Shown: positions 22,895 through 34,831, counted from the stretch's first letter. The stretch: DNA of 64,000 nucleotides from Hysterium pulicare CBS 123377 (GCA_000467715.1 AJFK01000113.1:50045-114044), one strand, 5' to 3'. Translations and numbers: made by a program. The notes: generated by a model not told the origin, from the letters alone.

Positions 22895-23716
22895 TTTAGC
22901 GAAGCGGAAGGATAATGGTTTTCAATGGCGATAAATGGCACGAGATATATATTTGATAACGAGCGAATAGCACAGTAAGAGTACAGTTATATACAAGAAA
23001 CGTTGGTGACGCAGGAAGTACACACTCAATGCAGCGCGTTGGAAAGTCAAGAGGGCCTGGATAGTGTGGGGACGCCCAGAAGCGGGGTTTAAGCTTCCAT
23101 GTGAACGTCACCTTGAGCTGCTGCCGGCATTCATTATGCTTCATGTGCTCACGTCCTGCATCTAACTTTCTGGAACCCTATACCTGTAAGCGTTGCACTT
23201 TCTCTTACATTTGACTTGTTTGTAGAAATAGTACAAAGGTAAAGAGCTCGTAGGTCGGCTCCCGAGGTCGAAAATTTACCCCTCTAGTGGTGTTTATTCC
23301 CTCGGTATTCCCGTGTTTCTACAAAACCATCATCAATCTTCTCTCAATAAATTTTGCACTCTATATTTTTAGAAAAGACCACTTGTTCCACTTAGAGGAG
23401 CATAATAGGTGGTATAGTTTATGAGATCTTAGCTTCACGTTTCCTACACAACCAACAGCAGAAGACTATGCGGACAACAGCTTCAACATTCGTTGAGGGA
23501 TAGATACTCCCTTATGATCATAATACTAAGCTCAACTATTGTATGCACTCAGCAAGTAGAGTTGTTGCGAGGCTAATGTAAAACCCAGCGTCCAACAAAT
23601 TACCACACCCATTGTGGGAGTATCACTATTAAATACAGTTCTATAGACAGTGTGGCCCAGGAGTTAGTAGTTAAGCCTTATACCGCATAAAGCATATCAG
23701 GATTCAAGAAACATCC
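22895..23716. other. Divergent intergenic region
   Basis: No gene recognised. It is the shared upstream region of the small minus-strand gene and the fused succinyl-CoA-ligase-like gene, moderately AT-rich from about 23280 on. Confidence 0.5.
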
Positions 23717-26217
23717 ATGCTCCCTCGTCGAATCCTGAGCAGAAAGCTCCTTAACTCATGGTACATATGTTCCAATACTCGTCAATCTCATGCCTCGTTC
23801 TCTTCTTCCGTTGTTCATCGTGGTTATGACGATACCATCCCAAATCTAAAGATCGGAAAACATTCAAGAGTGATTTACCAGGGATTTACGGGCAAGCAAG
23901 CTACGGCAAATGCGAAAGATTCAATTGAATGGGGCACAAATGTCGTAGGCGGAGTGAAACCAGGAGGATCCGGTGAGCATTTAGGACTCCCGGTCCTGTC
24001 AAGTGTAAGGGCAGCAAAAGAACAGCTGAAGCCGGATGCCACTGCTATCTTCGTCGCTGCGCAACATGCAGCATCAGCTATCGAGGAGGCCATCGAGGCT
24101 GAGGTCCCGCTGATTGTAGCAGTCGCAGAACACATTCCTCTACATGATATTATGAGAGTATGCTATCTCCCACTCCTTTCATTATCCCACTGACATGCTC
24201 AGATACATTCGATTTTGAGCACGCAATCCAAGTCACGCCTAGTTGGTGCGAACGCCCCGGGTATAATATCGGCCATAGAAAGATGCAGAATTGGCTTCCA
24301 GCCTTTATCAACTTTCTCTCCTGGTCATATTGGCATTGTCGCCAAATCCGGGACTTTGAGCTACGAAACTGTCGGTTCACTAACAAGAGCTGGGTTAGGT
24401 CAAAGCTTGTGTATAGCAATGGGTGGAGACGTGATTGCTGGAACGAATTTCGTCGACGCTCTGAAGGTGTTTGAAACCGATGACAATACGGAGGCGATTA
24501 TCATTGTAGGAGAACTAGGCGGAACGGCTGAGGAGGAAGCGGCTGAATGGATCAAAGATTACAGAAAACGCACAAAAGATCCAAAGTGAGTCCATTTATG
24601 TTGCGTGTCATTATTCGTCATATCGCGGACTTCCATGGCCATACAAGTCTGGATAGATTCTACTCCATACGCGACTTTCTGGACAGCCTCAAGGGTGGCA
24701 ACTTGCTGTAACACCTTGAACCGAGTCTAAACTAGCTTTGTAGGCTGGTAGAAAGGTGATAGGCGCAGGCCGACCTCCCGAAAACGACGAATTATGACAC
24801 TCGTGGAAACTGAGCAAACTCGCACATATACTGATCATAGTTAGACCAATTGCCGCCGTTATAGGGGGCTTCCAAGCTGCTCCAGGCAAAGTCATGGGAC
24901 ATGCTGGAGCTTGGACTGGAATTGGCGAAGGTACGTCAGAATCTAAATATAAGGCTTTGGAGTCTGCTGGGGTTACAATGGTTGATCATCCGGCCAAATT
25001 CGGGAACGTGATGAAAGACATGCTATCCCAAAGTGGGCGGAGCGTCCAGAAGATTGTAAGTTTCAGCACTCCATACTCTAAGCACCTAGATTACAAGCAC
25101 TGATGGCTTGACCCAGCAAGAATCCGCAGCATCAAGTCAGAAACGCTCATTTCACACTTCTCGAAGACCAACTCGACCAACTTCATCTCCATCTAGCACC
25201 AATTCACTTAATCTCAGGCAGAATCGTAGTCTCCACATAACCCGAGACCAAGCCGTAGACCTCTTAAAACCGTACAAAATTGCCATTTCTCCAGATCCAT
25301 CACCTCAGCCATCGTCTTCCCACTTTATCGGCATCACAGTGGCACGCTCAGCCCGCAGCCCTTGCATTATTGCCTCACCTACATCGAATCCGGACCAACT
25401 TGCTCACCGCGTTCGCCTCTTCCCCTTTAACTATCGCACCGGGCCCTCTCAGTCAACCATCATCTCGGCCCTCGAACATCTCCAACTCGACGCATCCCCC
25501 CGCGGAGCAAATTCTGCAACAGTATCTCTCATCCAGAACCTATGGGATATGTATAAGACCAAGGAAGCAGTCACTTTAACCGTCAACATATCAATATCAG
25601 AAACGGAAGATAGCATAGAGGTGTTCAACCCAGACTTTACCTTCGACGACGCAGCCTTTAAATCGGCAAAACGCCAACAAGACATCCATTCCTTGCGCGA
25701 CCTTTCCACCGTCCCACCCGCAGAGCTTGAAGCAGAGAAACACGGCATCGTATACATACCTCTCGCATCCCCATCATCTCAACCACCAGAGCCCAAAAAC
25801 CTAGTAGGCACCCTCGTCAACGGCGCCGGCCTAGCAATGAACACCAACGATGTCCTGGCGCTCCGCCTTCTCTCCTCCTCCACGCCAACATCCTCCGCAA
25901 ACTTCCTCGATACAGGTGGAAAAGCGACCGCAGAAACCATCTCCGCGTCATTCAAGCTCATCCTCTCAGATCCACGCGTAGCAGTTGTGTTTGTGAATAT
26001 ATTTGGCGGATTGACGCTCTGCGATATGATTGCCAACGGCATCATATTAGCCTTCAAGGACGTTGGGGTTGAGAAGCCGGTAGTTGTCAGGCTGAGGGGC
26101 ACGAACGAAGAGGTGGGGAGGGAGATGCTGTTGAAGGCTGATCTGCCTATTAGTGCGTTTGATGATTTTGAGGAGGCGGTGAGGGAGGTGGGGAGGTTGG
26201 CGGGTGAGGTGAGATGA
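23717..26217 (+). CDS. Fused succinyl-CoA ligase-like protein (alpha + beta C-terminal domain)
   Basis: Four exons: 23717-24157, 24203-24585, 24845-25055 and 25117-26217. They sum to 2136 nt, or 711 aa. The N-terminus is a mitochondrial-type presequence (MLPRRILSRKLLNSW). Residues about 40-340 follow the succinyl-CoA synthetase alpha subunit: CoA-binding fold (VIYQGFTGKQATANA), SGTLSYETV and the phosphohistidine loop GHAGAWTG. The usual GPNCPG loop reads GANAPG. Next comes a second presequence-like piece (KRSFHTSRRPTRP), then beta-subunit elements: a remnant of its N-terminus (RSLHITRDQAVDLLKPYKIA) and the C-terminal ligase domain (LVNGAGLAMNTND, ANFLDTGGKATAE, VFVNIFGGLTLCD). I cannot find the glycine-rich nucleotide loops of the beta ATP-grasp domain, so ordinary nucleotide-dependent synthesis is doubtful. 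It is probably a mitochondrial paralogue beside the normal two-subunit enzyme. The second intron contains a MITE-like element. Confidence 0.85.
24605..24800 (-). repeat. MITE-like element, copy D (inside an intron)
   Basis: Element of 196 bp with near-perfect terminal inverted repeats: gtgtcattattcgtca at the left end and the complement of gtgtcataattcgtcg at the right. Read on the minus strand it aligns along its length with the other three copies. It lies inside the 259-nt second intron of the fused succinyl-CoA-ligase-like gene. Without it about 63 nt of intron remain, the normal size here. I could not identify a target-site duplication. Confidence 0.75.
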
Positions 26218-26762
26218 TTGCGTGTGGTTCAAATCTTAAAGATCATACGGGGTGTCATAACTCGTTGTTTTCGGAGGGTGGGTCTGCGTCTACCACTTTC
26301 TTTACTACTGGCCTACAAAGCCCATCCAGACTCTGTACGAGGCCTGAAAGCAAGTTGCCGTCCTTGAGGTTATTTAGAAAGCATTATATAGAATAGATAC
26401 CGTCCAGACTTGCCAGCCAAGGGAGTTTATAGTATAGCGAAAATTGATATCCGCCGTGAATCTATTTCGGGCATGTTGTCTTGGAGGTAAAGATAAATGG
26501 CTAGAAAGTGTGTAGCCGAATGGATATATATAAGAAATTAGAATCTCAGTAAATAGCATGATATAACCTGCTATTCGTATAGAAAGGTTGAGTATGTGCT
26601 ACAATGATGCACCAAAGTCTGTTTTCCCAGGGTGAGATAACGGACCAACTCCAAAAGATGTTTGACCATACTCCTAGTACCTTCAACTCCGATCATCAAT
26701 CATAAATCATAGTGCCAGAGACTCCGTCGCTCATTTCAAGAAAAATACATTGCAAGACCAAA
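26218..26762. other. Convergent intergenic region holding repeat copy A
   Basis: Between the ligase-like gene and GID8; apart from the repeat, nothing recognised. Confidence 0.55.
26252..26451 (+). repeat. MITE-like element, copy A
   Basis: Element of 200 bp just downstream of the ligase-like gene. It shares with the other copies the left end (gtgtcataactcgttgtttt), the block ggtgggtctgcg, ctacaaagcc, gcaagttgcc and a related right end. Its terminal repeats are more decayed than those of copy D. Confidence 0.72.
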
Positions 26763-27985
26763 TCATGAAACCATAGCATCGCCAGCCTCGCCGTTCCCAT
26801 TCATTGCATCATCCTCGTCCCCATCATCTTGGTCCTGATCACCTTCAAGGCCCATGCTGAGCTTTGGAAGGTCCTTGTTAGTTTCTCTCAACTTATCCTC
26901 AGCCCATAATCGTAAACGAACGAAAGTTCTCAATCGTGCTTCCGGCCTGGCCCCAAAACTTGCATGGATAGCTTCGTTCACCCTGTTCGCGACCGTTTGG
27001 CGAAGAGCTGGGTCTAGTAGGTTCGCAAGCGGTGGTTGTAGGTTTTCTGGTGGGAAGATGAGGAGAGCCATTGTTCGCTCGAGGTCTTCTAGGAAGTCTG
27101 GATTTGTGGGTGCGCGAGGAGCGAGTTGGGAAGAAGCGAAGGTGAGAGCAGGGGTTATGTCAGCGTTAGGCGTAGCCATGCATTTGCGGATGAGTTCGAT
27201 GAGTTGGAGGCGGAGGAGAGCGAAGTGGAGGGAGGGATCTAGGTCGAGGATCTGGACATTTAGACGAACGGTCAGCTTAGGTATACAATCATGTATCGGT
27301 ATCTGCAAGCTGAACTTTCTGGCGTTGGTCATACTGAGGACTGAAGGTTTCTTTTATCATCAAAGCCCGATGGCTATGAGTGGTGCATGAAACTAGGTTA
27401 ATCATAACGAAGGGGAAGTAAGAGAATGAAAGAAGGTACACATACTTGCGGGTTAAGATCGTTGATCTTGTGGATGGCCGTTTCTATGTCTCCAGCATGG
27501 ATGGCGTTCCGTATCTCGACTCTTGGCTGTATTGACTCCTCTTCCACCGGCGGTTGTATGTTGGCTTCCATAGCAAATTTTTTTGCTGCCGATGGATATC
27601 CCTCGTTGATTAAGTAGTCCATGACGACGAAATTGATGTCACTAGAGAAGACATCGCGAACAGTCAGCTCTTTGCTCTTCTTTAACCCCAAGATTAAGTT
27701 GAGCAACGGACGAAAATCAGAGATACAAGTTAACATATTCTCCACATTGAATTTCGGAGAGATTCCCAACTTGAGTTTGACACATCATACAAAAGATACA
27801 GGTTGCTAGCATGCTGGAAGAGAACGTAGGTATATGCTTACGTCTTTGAGGGTTTGATTTCGTCTACACGGCGTTCGAAGGGGTGCCGTGTCGGCGTGGC
27901 CGCCGAAATGGAAATAGTCGAAGAGCTCTGGACAAACGTCAGCTAGGGTGAGATGAGGATACCCGGCGTCGTAGGTACATACCAT
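26763..27985 (-). CDS. GID8: GID/CTLH ubiquitin-ligase complex subunit Gid8
   Basis: Core scaffold subunit of the GID (CTLH) E3 ligase, which in yeast marks gluconeogenic enzymes for degradation. Four exons: 27985-27983 (the ATG alone), 27927-27842, 27641-27446 and 27251-26763, giving 257 aa. The order is TPTRHPFERRVDEIKPSKTD, a LisH motif (INFVVMDYLINEGYPSAAKK), CTLH (VEIRNAIHAGDIETAIHKIN) and a CRA region (ILDLDPSLHFALLRLQLIEL), as in Gid8/TWA1. The C-terminal tail is acidic (QDQDDGDEDD). The two introns of 194 and 200 nt are long for this window but restore the exact family sequence. It is divergent from URK1 across a 366-bp promoter. Confidence 0.93.
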
Positions 27986-28351
27986 GGTTACAGTGATATT
28001 GCTATCGTGTCTCCATCCATTGATCTACATTTTACTCGACCTGAGTGGCATTTCAGGTTGCTAGGAAGAGATTTCGCAGGTAAATGAAGCGTTTAGTAGA
28101 GCCTTGAAGTCGGTTTTCGAGGAAGACTTTGCTCGCTAAAAGCGATGTCTTGGCGTAGCTTACTAAGCTCTTTCACTTACGTTCCAAGGTTGACATCAGA
28201 ACTGACACTTAGAGACTGATTACCTAGGTACTCAAAATTCCTTCTACTTTTCAAACATTTGTATTTCTATAATTTGTCAACCCTAGACTTGACTATGAGG
28301 TAGAACCATTCAGTTGCGAGGGTCTGGTCTCATTAACTTCTGTCTTGAGCA
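27986..28351. promoter_or_regulatory. Bidirectional promoter GID8/URK1
   Basis: This 366-bp space separates two divergently oriented start codons and must hold both promoters. No specific element was identified. Confidence 0.6.
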
Positions 28352-30127
28352 ATGACCTCTACGTCTCGATACCAGTATTCTCCGCCATGGGGAAATGCGA
28401 GTATTATAGGAGTTGCTGGAAGCTCTGGATCGGGGAAAACATCGCTAGCTCTCGCAATTGTAGCGTCGCTGAATCTTCCTTGGGTCGTCATTATGTCTAT
28501 GGTGTGCTCAACCTGGTTCGGAAACATGTCTCGTGATTTTAGTCCTAACAGTGCTCAGGACTCGTTCTACAAACCCTTGACTCCAGAACAATCGGCCCAG
28601 GCTTTCAGAAATGAGTTTGACTTTGACTCCCCCGACGCTATCGATTTTGAAGTCTTGGTCCAGAAACTTCGAGATATAAAGCAGGGGTATGTGAGCTAAT
28701 CGCCTTCTAGTGGCCATGACTAACCAAAGCATAGCAAGGTGGCCGAGCTTCCTGTATATTCTTTTGAGAAACATTCACGTCTTGATAAGACCACGACGAT
28801 TTATTCCCCACATGTATTAATATTAGAAGGCATATTTGCTCTCCATGATCCGCGAGTACTTGATCTTCTTGACTTGAAGGTTGGTAATTCACGTCCTGGG
28901 AGAGCCCAGGTCTACAAATTCAGTATAACTTATTGCATCAGTAGATTTTTGCAGAGGCAGATGCCGATCTTTGCCTGTCTAGAAGACGTAATTCTCTCTT
29001 CGCCTTGAAAATTTACGTCGCTGACAGTGGAGCAATCTAGTGGTACGTGACGTACGGGATAGAGGAAGAGACATAGAAGGATGTATAAAACAGTGGTTTG
29101 GTTTCGTTAAGCCAAATTTCCGTAGATATGTGGCCCCTCAGCGGGAGATCGCTGGTAAGTAGAGCATAAACTTAGCTAGGTGAATGTCCATCTCATCCTT
29201 TCAAAGATATTATAATACCCCGAGGAATTGAGAACAAGGTGGCAATCAGTACGTGGTTTCTACAAACTGGCTCGACTTGGGAATATACTTACGTATCGTA
29301 GGCATGGTGTCCGATCGCGTCCAAAAAATCCTCAGTCATAAGTCTAGACTACATCAAATCGAGCTACGCCGCCTGGGAAAGGTAGCAGAAGATGCTCCAT
29401 TATCTCCGAATGCTATTGTCCTAAAGCAGACAAACCAATTGCGAGGCATCAACACCCTCCTTCTGAATCCACACACTAGTCGAGAAGACTTTATCTTCTA
29501 TTTCGATCGCATGGTTGCTATGCTAGTAGAAAAATCCGTTGACTTCCTCCAATTCCTCCCAGCGCAGGTCATGACACCTCAGAACAATGTATATATGGGC
29601 TTAAGAGAAAGAGGAGAAGTACGTTCATTATCATGGTAGATTCAATGTCGGTGTGTTCAATGTACTGATTATGACAGGTGAGCGCAGTGGTCATACTTCG
29701 AGGAGGAAGTGCTCTCGAAATGGGACTTCGGCGAACTATCCCCGATTGCCGTACTGGTCGTATTCTAATACAAACCAATTATCGAACAGGCGAGCCGGAG
29801 CTGCACTTCCATGCACTGCCATCAAGTATGCTTCCAACCTTTGCACGTCTACCATTTCAGCCGCTTACCTTTTTAGATATCTCTGAACACGATCTTGTCC
29901 TCCTCCTGGATACGCAGATGTCCTCTGGTGGGGCCGCGTTGATGGCGGTGCGGGTCTTGGTTGACCACGGCGTTCCAGAAGAACGCATCGTATTTGTTAC
30001 CTATATGGCAGGCCGAATAGGCGTGAACAGAGTGTTGAGTGTCTTTCCAGAGATAAAAGTGGTCGTAGGGAGGATGGTTGATGATAGGGAGGATAGATGG
30101 GTTGAGGCAAGGTATCTAGGTTGTTGA
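28352..30127 (+). CDS. URK1: Uridine kinase (uridine/cytidine kinase) with UPRT-like domain
   Basis: Phosphorylates uridine and cytidine in pyrimidine salvage. Nine exons: 28352-28501, 28559-28686, 28735-28879, 28945-28987, 29041-29154, 29207-29248, 29302-29618, 29678-29825 and 29877-30127. They sum to 1338 nt, or 445 aa. The kinase half has the P-loop GVAGSSGSGKTSLA, DSFYKPL, and the segment LILEGIFALHDPRVL, then EADADLCLSRRLVRD. The C-terminal half is the inactive uracil-phosphoribosyltransferase-like domain found in eukaryotic uridine kinases, with ILRGGSALE, LLLDTQMSSGGAALMAVRVL and a C-terminus RYLGC. Introns 1 (57 nt) and 8 (51 nt) are stop-free and keep frame, so unspliced forms would still read through. 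Confidence 0.95.
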
Positions 30128-30370
30128 AAATCACTTCCATGTCAAGACGTCACGTCAATTGGCATGCAGTTGGGCCCTGTACACATCAATTACTGCTACA
30201 GCTTAGCATCATACAAAAGCAATCAACTGTACATGAGCTTATCGCGACGCAATGTGCAGCATCAGCCGAAGTTGCGACTTAGACTCTAAAAACACCTCCA
30301 TGCGAAAGTACAAGACCACCACTTTAACCCTGAGATACGATGCGTGACGCCGAATGAACCCACTTCCCTG

Positions 30371-31468
30371 CTATAAGAAATACTCCGTAGTCACCTCCTT
30401 CCCTTGTTGTTGCTGTTGCTCAGCGCGATGGATATCATTTTCTGGCGACGCATCAAAGACATTGAAAAACCTTTCTCCCGTGTCACTGACTTCCAAAACA
30501 CTTGCCATATTCCCGCACCTGTAACAATAGTTTGGTGCACTCCAAACTGTACTCAAACGGTCGTCGTATAGCACCTGGAACCCTTCTTGACATAACTGAT
30601 GCGCTCGCAATATATGTGACATGGCATTGACCTCCAAGAACTTTTTGACAACTTGCGCTCCAAATGTATAGCCTGCTCCTCTTGGGCTCAGCGAGAACTC
30701 ATCTCTTTCGGGGTCGGGATCACTCCACACCAGATCGGCCATTGGCCCTTCATGCGGTATTTCTCGAAAGCGGTCTATGATTTTGATTTGATCGATAGAG
30801 TGAATGGAAGGGGAAAGGCCACCGTGAACGCAGAATATCTGGTCGTTGATGACGACCGATAGCGTAAGGAAGTCGAACATGTCAGTAAAGTAATGCCACA
30901 CATTAGCATTGCCGTATTTCCGCGAGCATTCTGTGTAAAACCCGTATGATTGAGTAACGCCGCGCGACTCATGGTTCCCCCGGATGAGGTGTACTCGGTG
31001 TGGATAGCGGAGCTTGAGGCAGACGAGCAGAGAGATGGTTTCGACGCTGAAAAGGCCGCGATCGACGTAGTCACCTAAGTGAAACCGAATGTCAGCGCCA
31101 GTCCTTCGATGCTAAACTATGCAAAGTCGCGTGCTTCGGAGCGGAGGCCGCCAACGCACCTAGAAACAGGTAATTCGTGTCCGGACAAGGACCGCCTATT
31201 TTGAATATCTCTATCATATCGAAAAATTGTCCGTGAATATCTCCAACGACCGTCACGGGCGCTCGTATGTGCACGACATTGCTCTCCTTCATAAGGAGTT
31301 CCTTGGTTTTGGCACATATTGCCTCGATGACCGACTCGGCCAATAGCTCCTTCTTATAGAGCCTTGCTATACACTCATCGAGATCGACAGTCGCTGGTGA
31401 TGCGCAGGCGTTAGCTGAAGATAGCTATGTGTTTCAAGATATGATAACTCACACGGAAGCCCTGGCAT
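30371..31468 (-). CDS. PPG1: PP2A-like Ser/Thr phosphatase catalytic subunit Ppg1
   Basis: Protein phosphatase of the PPP family. Three exons: 31468-31453, 31393-31160 and 31074-30371, giving 317 aa. All metal-site signatures are present: GDIHGQ, GDYVDRG and RGNHESR, plus SAPNYCYRCGN and a C-terminal YFL. The segments LDECIARLYKKELL, DQIKIIDRFREIPH and RGAGYTFGAQVVKKFLEVN match Ppg1 (the glycogen and STRIPAK-linked phosphatase of yeast) better than PP2A, PP4 or Sit4. The C-terminal tail has a short polyglutamine run (HRAEQQQQQGKE). The first exon encodes only five residues; I used the gtgagt donor because it alone restores frame. Confidence 0.92.
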
Positions 31469-32475
31469 GGCTTAGGTGGGGTATCTTAAAGTAGGTAAAG
31501 AAAATCGCGCCAGCTTCTTCATTAGTAAAAAAGACTCAAGGACAGGAGTCTAAGCTCAATAGATGTCTGTATCGTACAATCATTCTCGAGTCATCTGAGC
31601 GGCCGTATATGGCTTGCGAAAGAGCATTAGTGATCTTTGAGGCAAAGAATTATCGAGATGCAGTCCGTGCCCGGTCACGTGAAGATGCCAAGCTATCAAC
31701 AGGCACGTGCACGTAATAATAGCGTATGTAAGTCTTATGAGTCGTAGCCTTTGATAAACCTTAACAATTAATCGAAGCATTTGCGATTTATAACTCTTGG
31801 GTAGGGGTGCGCATAGTTTGTATGGGGTCCGTAAAAGTGATTTAAGCCAGTTGCCCTGCCGAAGCCCAGGTATCCAGAAAGTGACTAGGTAGAATATATA
31901 ACGCCCGTGCCCGTATTGTCTTCAAAACTGGTTTAGGCTTACCTAGCACGTGCCCTGGTAGGGAAACTTCCTCAAACCCAATCTGTTTCCAAAGCTCTCT
32001 CAATTCTATCACTGCATCCCCTTTCACGTCTGCTCCTCAATCGATTTTCATGTCTCAATTGACGTTAAATCTTCAATGTCATAGCCAACTCCGCCATTGC
32101 CTTGCATCTTCCGAGGCGTCCAAGCTGCCGTTCGGCTGCTTCCCCCTCACCTCAGCAGCTATTCACACCAGGTCCATCAGATATCGCATTCATCTTCCTA
32201 ATAGCTTCAAGCCCAATTTGCTACAGCTTCTTTCTGACACACTTTCACTTTGTCTTGTTCATCTCTATTTGAGATAATTTATGGTTTTTCCGTGACGAGG
32301 CTCGTGCGTTGAATCAAAGTCGTAGGTAGCTCTAGCTCCAACCTCTTCTTTCTTCTTCCAATCTCATCCCGCAAAATCATCGACTCTTCTGTCCACAGTC
32401 TCCATCATCAACATCTCTCCTTTCATCTCCTCAACTTTAGTCTCACGATAAGTTAGTTGAGACTGGGGTGGTTGA
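31469..32475. other. Divergent intergenic region
   Basis: No gene recognised; promoters of PPG1 and the Q/P-rich gene. C/T-rich sequence before 32476 looks like a 5' leader. Confidence 0.5.
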
Positions 32476-34831
32476 ATGGCGTGGAGTGCTCCTCCGGCAG
32501 GTACTGTGCCGTACCCGGCAACCCAATACGCCAATGGTCAGCCAGCATATCAACAACAACCTTACGGCCAACAGCCGCAGCAATATCCGCCACAGCAATA
32601 TGGACAGCAACCTCAGTATGGACAGCAACCATATCAGCAACCGCCGTATGGAGGCCATTCGCAATACCCTCAAAATGGCCCACCTCATAATGAACAGTCA
32701 TCCACTCGGTAAGTCGGTGTCTTCTCGCTCTTTTCGCACATGAATTGCATCCAAAGAATTAGTAGCGAGTCTTTTATCCCACGAACTATCTCACAATGAA
32801 CTATTGTGAGAAATTTATGTACGCTTTTGCTGATCCCTTTCGAGCCCTCAAAAGCGCAAAGGTAATCCGGTAATCACTCGATATCCCCCGCCGCCTGGCT
32901 ATCGCCCTCCGGCGCAGGGCCAGGGTCCGACGTATGGGCCAAACCAATATGCCCAACCACCATATGGCCAACAACCGCCTGTTCACCAAGGTGGATACCC
33001 GCAAGGCTATCAGCAACCGAGTTACCAACAAAACCAGTCATATCCACCGCCACAAGGATATCCGCCACAGCAAAATCCCTACCCGCAACCAACCTACCAA
33101 CAACCTGGGTACCAGCAACCTCCGTCTAATTACCAGCAGTCGTATCCACAGCAAAGCTATCCTCCAAATCAACAAAGTGGGTATCAGCAACCGCAAGGCT
33201 ACCAACAACCCCCGCAGAGCTACCCACCTGCAGGAAGTGGGTATCAAGGCTATCCTCCTCAGTCCGGTACGCCACCAGATCCAAGTGTGCAGTATTCGCA
33301 ACCTCCGCAGACATGGTCTCAGCCTGCTCATTCTTTTCCTCCGAATGGTCAATATGGTTCCTACAGTGCTCAACCCCCGCAAAATCAAGATCCGAATGCT
33401 ACTCCAGTTCCTGCTCACGCTCAGCCCAATACCACGCAATCAACGCCCACTCAAGGCCAGCCTCCTAGTGCAGTAAATCAGAGCTCTGAGCAAGGTGAGG
33501 GCTCAAAGCCCGAATTGTTTCTGGCCTGGGACGATTGGGATTTCGATTTCGATGGAGCAATATGGCCGAAAGGCAACGAACCGATAGATCCTGATCTAAG
33601 CCTCGGCGTCATAAGTAAGTCCACTAGCTTCGTCCGTGTTGAGTTAATCTCTAATGAAAGTGTTTCAGTATGGCGGCCTGCAAAGCAGGTGACTCGAGCT
33701 CTACCTTCGACGCATGCCGAAGCCGAAGAACAAGCATTGAAGCCATCTGCTCCAAAACTTGGAAATGGAGAGTCTGTATCCATCTATTTTACGCTAGAAA
33801 ATTCTCATGAAGCCTTTTTGGATGTACGACAGACAGACGAATGGTACAAAATCAGGAAAGATCCAATCTTCGTTGAGTTCCCCAGTCCCGAGAATATGGA
33901 ATACATTTCTCTGGAAGATGTCGTCAATCAACGGGACCGTGGTGATGGTGATTGGCTTATTAACGAGGAAATGGAAGATGAGGAAGATGAAGAAATGAAA
34001 GATTCGAATTGGAGCATCATGGATAACCTTGAGCAAGCGTTATCCGGCGATGATTCTCGTTCAGATCGAATGGACACAACAAACAAATCAAACACACATC
34101 CAGATTCCTCAGGAAATAAAACGCAGGAGGATATTCTAGCTTCGCTTGGTGTTACCGGATCTCCCAAAGCAATTACCAATGACGGATTTTATCCGCCATA
34201 CCCACCCCCAGACGATCTGGCCCAAACTCCAGAAAAGGCCCAGAGGTAAGGTATCCGCGGCAACATTCCTGAAGACCATATTAACAACATGCTAGGTCGT
34301 TTTCAGAATCCTCTGCTCCTGCCCGTTCAAATTCATATGGCGGCTATCGTAACACAAACTTTGGGCCGCCACCACAGCGCGGTTATGGATCAGTGTCACT
34401 GCATTCTCGACCACCTCCTCCTCCCGAGATCCAACGTTCTCCAGCTGTTGACCAGTGGAAAACAGACCATTTGCAAGGTCATACCAACGGTCATACTACC
34501 TATGATGGCACTCGCGAAAGTCCTGCGCGATCTGAGGGTAGCAATCGAACACTTGCTGGATCTGATTTCGAAGCCGAGAACAATAAATCTACATCGTCCA
34601 ATGAAATCGAGAACTCTGCTTCAGAGCCTAAACTGCGTCGAACCGAGAGCTCGTTCTCTCGAAAACGAAGTTACGATGAAACTGACAAGGACGACGAGAG
34701 TTTGCGTCAGCACGACGACTATACGCCTCGCAACAAACGACGTCAGCCACAAGTTGCCGCTGCTTATGGGTATGTTTCTCTACTTCTGTCTGAATCTCGC
34801 GTCACCACTAAGTGCATCTAGTCGTCGGTAG
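32476..34831 (+). CDS. Prion-like Gln/Pro/Tyr-rich protein, unknown function
   Basis: Five exons: 32476-32708, 32845-33614, 33669-34245, 34296-34769 and 34822-34831. They sum to 2064 nt, or 687 aa. The first 340 residues are a low-complexity domain of repeated YGQQP, QQPYGQ and GYQQP units, the composition of prion-like and condensate-forming domains. A folded-looking segment follows (FLAWDDWDFDFDGAIWPKGN, then VIIWRPAKQVTRALPS and VSIYFTLENSHEAFLDVRQT). The acidic segment NEEMEDEEDEEMKD and a Ser/Arg-rich tail with a basic patch (RNKRRQPQVAAAY) close the chain. The first acceptor (cgag, 32844) is the only one giving an open frame. Intron 2 (54 nt) is stop-free and in frame. I do not recognise the central domain. 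A role in RNA or nuclear bodies is inference. Confidence 0.75.

Noticed and set aside
22346-22915. 189-codon plus-strand open frame
   Set aside because: Antisense shadow of the small minus-strand gene, whose spliced frame has much better protein character.
23717-26217. ATP-citrate lyase
   Set aside because: The order is alpha then partial beta, the chain is too short, and the citrate-synthase-like C-terminal domain is absent.
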